Assembly: GCA_030668045.1 (NCBI GenBank)
Contig: DAOUUR010000012.1
Span: 1-15,183, forward strand
DNA length: 15,183 nucleotides
Source of the DNA: a bacterium
Lineage (GTDB): Bacteria > Zixibacteria > MSB-5A5 > GN15 > FEB-12
Direction: 5' to 3'
Shown: positions 14,650 through 15,183 of the stretch, one piece after another
Layout of the letters: every line of letters begins with the position of its first letter
Position numbering within the stretch: the stretch's first letter is position 1
Notes under the pieces: model-generated
The model's database searches: none
What the model saw: the letters and a program-made list of their open reading frames with translations, nothing else
What the model was told of the DNA's origin: nothing
Made by a program: the position numbers and the translations under genes

Positions 14650-15183
14650 GCAGAAGTGGATTGAGATTATCAACCGGAGCTTTGATGGCGACCTCTCCCC
14701 CGACGAGGAACAGTCGCTCGATGAGTTTCTGACCGGTAACTCCGAAGCAAACGAATACCGGCAGGAACTGGAGCAGATGGCTCGCACTCTCGGGAAGGCT
14801 CCGGAATTTGATCCCCCATCGGATATGAAGAGTCGGATAATCAGAGAGATCGGCCACACGGCAGAGGTGCGGACACACACACCATCCCGAAGCATCGTGG
14901 AATCTATAAAAGCTATGGTTACACCGCGAATCGCCTATCCGTTCGCCGCCGGTCTGGCCGCCGGGGTGGCAGTTTTCGCGCTGTGGGTAAACCAACCTGG
15001 CGGGGGGACGCCAACCAACGGGAGCGGGATGTCGGGAGCGATAGGCCTCGTCGACACTGCTCCAATCGCCACCGTAGTAGCACGGCACGAACTTGATTTG
15101 CCCGGTGTCCAGGGCGGTGTAGAAACGCAGCGGCACGGCAATATGGTCAGGCTTATTATTGAAGGCACAGCGGAGAGTACCTC
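14642..15183 (+). CDS. Membrane anti-sigma factor, cut by the window end
   Basis: The frame runs from ATG 14642 (inside the sigma gene) to the last base; 180 residues are visible and no stop is reached. Residues 1-75 are a small acidic cytoplasmic helical domain (SFDGDLSPDEEQSLDEFL) like the sigma-binding N-terminus of ECF anti-sigma factors. It lacks the HxxxCxxC zinc motif, so it is a zinc-less member. A single TM helix lies at about 97-116 (IAYPFAAGLAAGVAVFALWV), followed by a Gly/Pro-rich linker and the beginning of an extracytoplasmic domain. The 8-bp overlap with the sigma gene implies coupled expression. It would hold the sigma factor inactive until an envelope signal triggers release. 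The identity rests on context and topology more than on a strong motif. Confidence 0.8.
   Translation, partial: MIEQKWIEIINRSFDGDLSPDEEQSLDEFLTGNSEANEYRQELEQMARTLGKAPEFDPPSDMKSRIIREIGHTAEVRTHTPSRSIVESIKAMVTPRIAYPFAAGLAAGVAVFALWVNQPGGGTPTNGSGMSGAIGLVDTAPIATVVARHELDLPGVQGGVETQRHGNMVRLIIEGTAEST

Noticed and set aside
14498..15136. A 212-codon minus-strand frame opposite the sigma/anti-sigma genes
   Set aside because: It is antisense to a clear sigma region 4 and to a frame that runs on as the anti-sigma factor; its protein looks compositionally random.

Overview
The window (about 15.2 kb, mid-50s GC by eye) is dense bacterial chromosome. It carries signalling and envelope genes from a Gram-negative-type organism: a chemoreceptor, a two-component pair with a large extracytoplasmic sensor, exported PDZ and NEW3-domain proteins, an ABC exporter, and an ECF sigma/anti-sigma pair. 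The histidine kinase and response regulator resemble the RprX/RprY style of Bacteroidetes. The ABC-2 permeases with big extracytoplasmic loops, the PAS-LuxR protein and the CZB chemoreceptor also occur in FCB-group and deltaproteobacterial-like lineages. My best guess is an FCB-type lineage (for example a candidate phylum such as Zixibacteria), with low confidence. I see no tRNA, rRNA, CRISPR array, insertion sequence or phage gene.

Layout. 1-411 (+): the end of a DUF523/DUF1722 (YbgA-like) protein. 424-3202 (-): a chemoreceptor with two tandem CZB zinc-binding modules, then cheW and a good intrinsic terminator. 3382-4341 (-): a PAS-LuxR regulator with a four-cysteine PAS insert. 4443-6866 (-): a histidine kinase followed by an OmpR-family response regulator. 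6867-6994: a divergent control region with five 10-bp-phased half-sites. 6995-12984 (+): a five-gene operon encoding an exported double-PDZ protein, an exported and membrane-anchored helical-hairpin/NEW3 protein, an ABC ATPase and two paralogous ABC-2 permeases. 12985-13113: three successive stem-loops. 13114-13808 (+): an RsbW-like anti-sigma kinase and a STAS antagonist. 13809-14100: a gap with no convincing gene. 14101-15183 (+): an ECF sigma factor overlapping a membrane anti-sigma factor cut by the window end.

The most interesting unit is 4443-12984. The kinase senses something outside the cytoplasmic membrane. The response regulator probably binds the phased TNAACA repeats between the two divergent transcription units. 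The target operon would make an exporter (one ATPase, two different permeases) plus two exported accessory proteins. One of these combines a stretch that reads like the alpha-hairpin of a periplasmic adaptor with a NEW3 beta-domain and a C-terminal membrane anchor. Regulation and teamwork are inferred from layout and motifs; the substrate cannot be read from the sequence.
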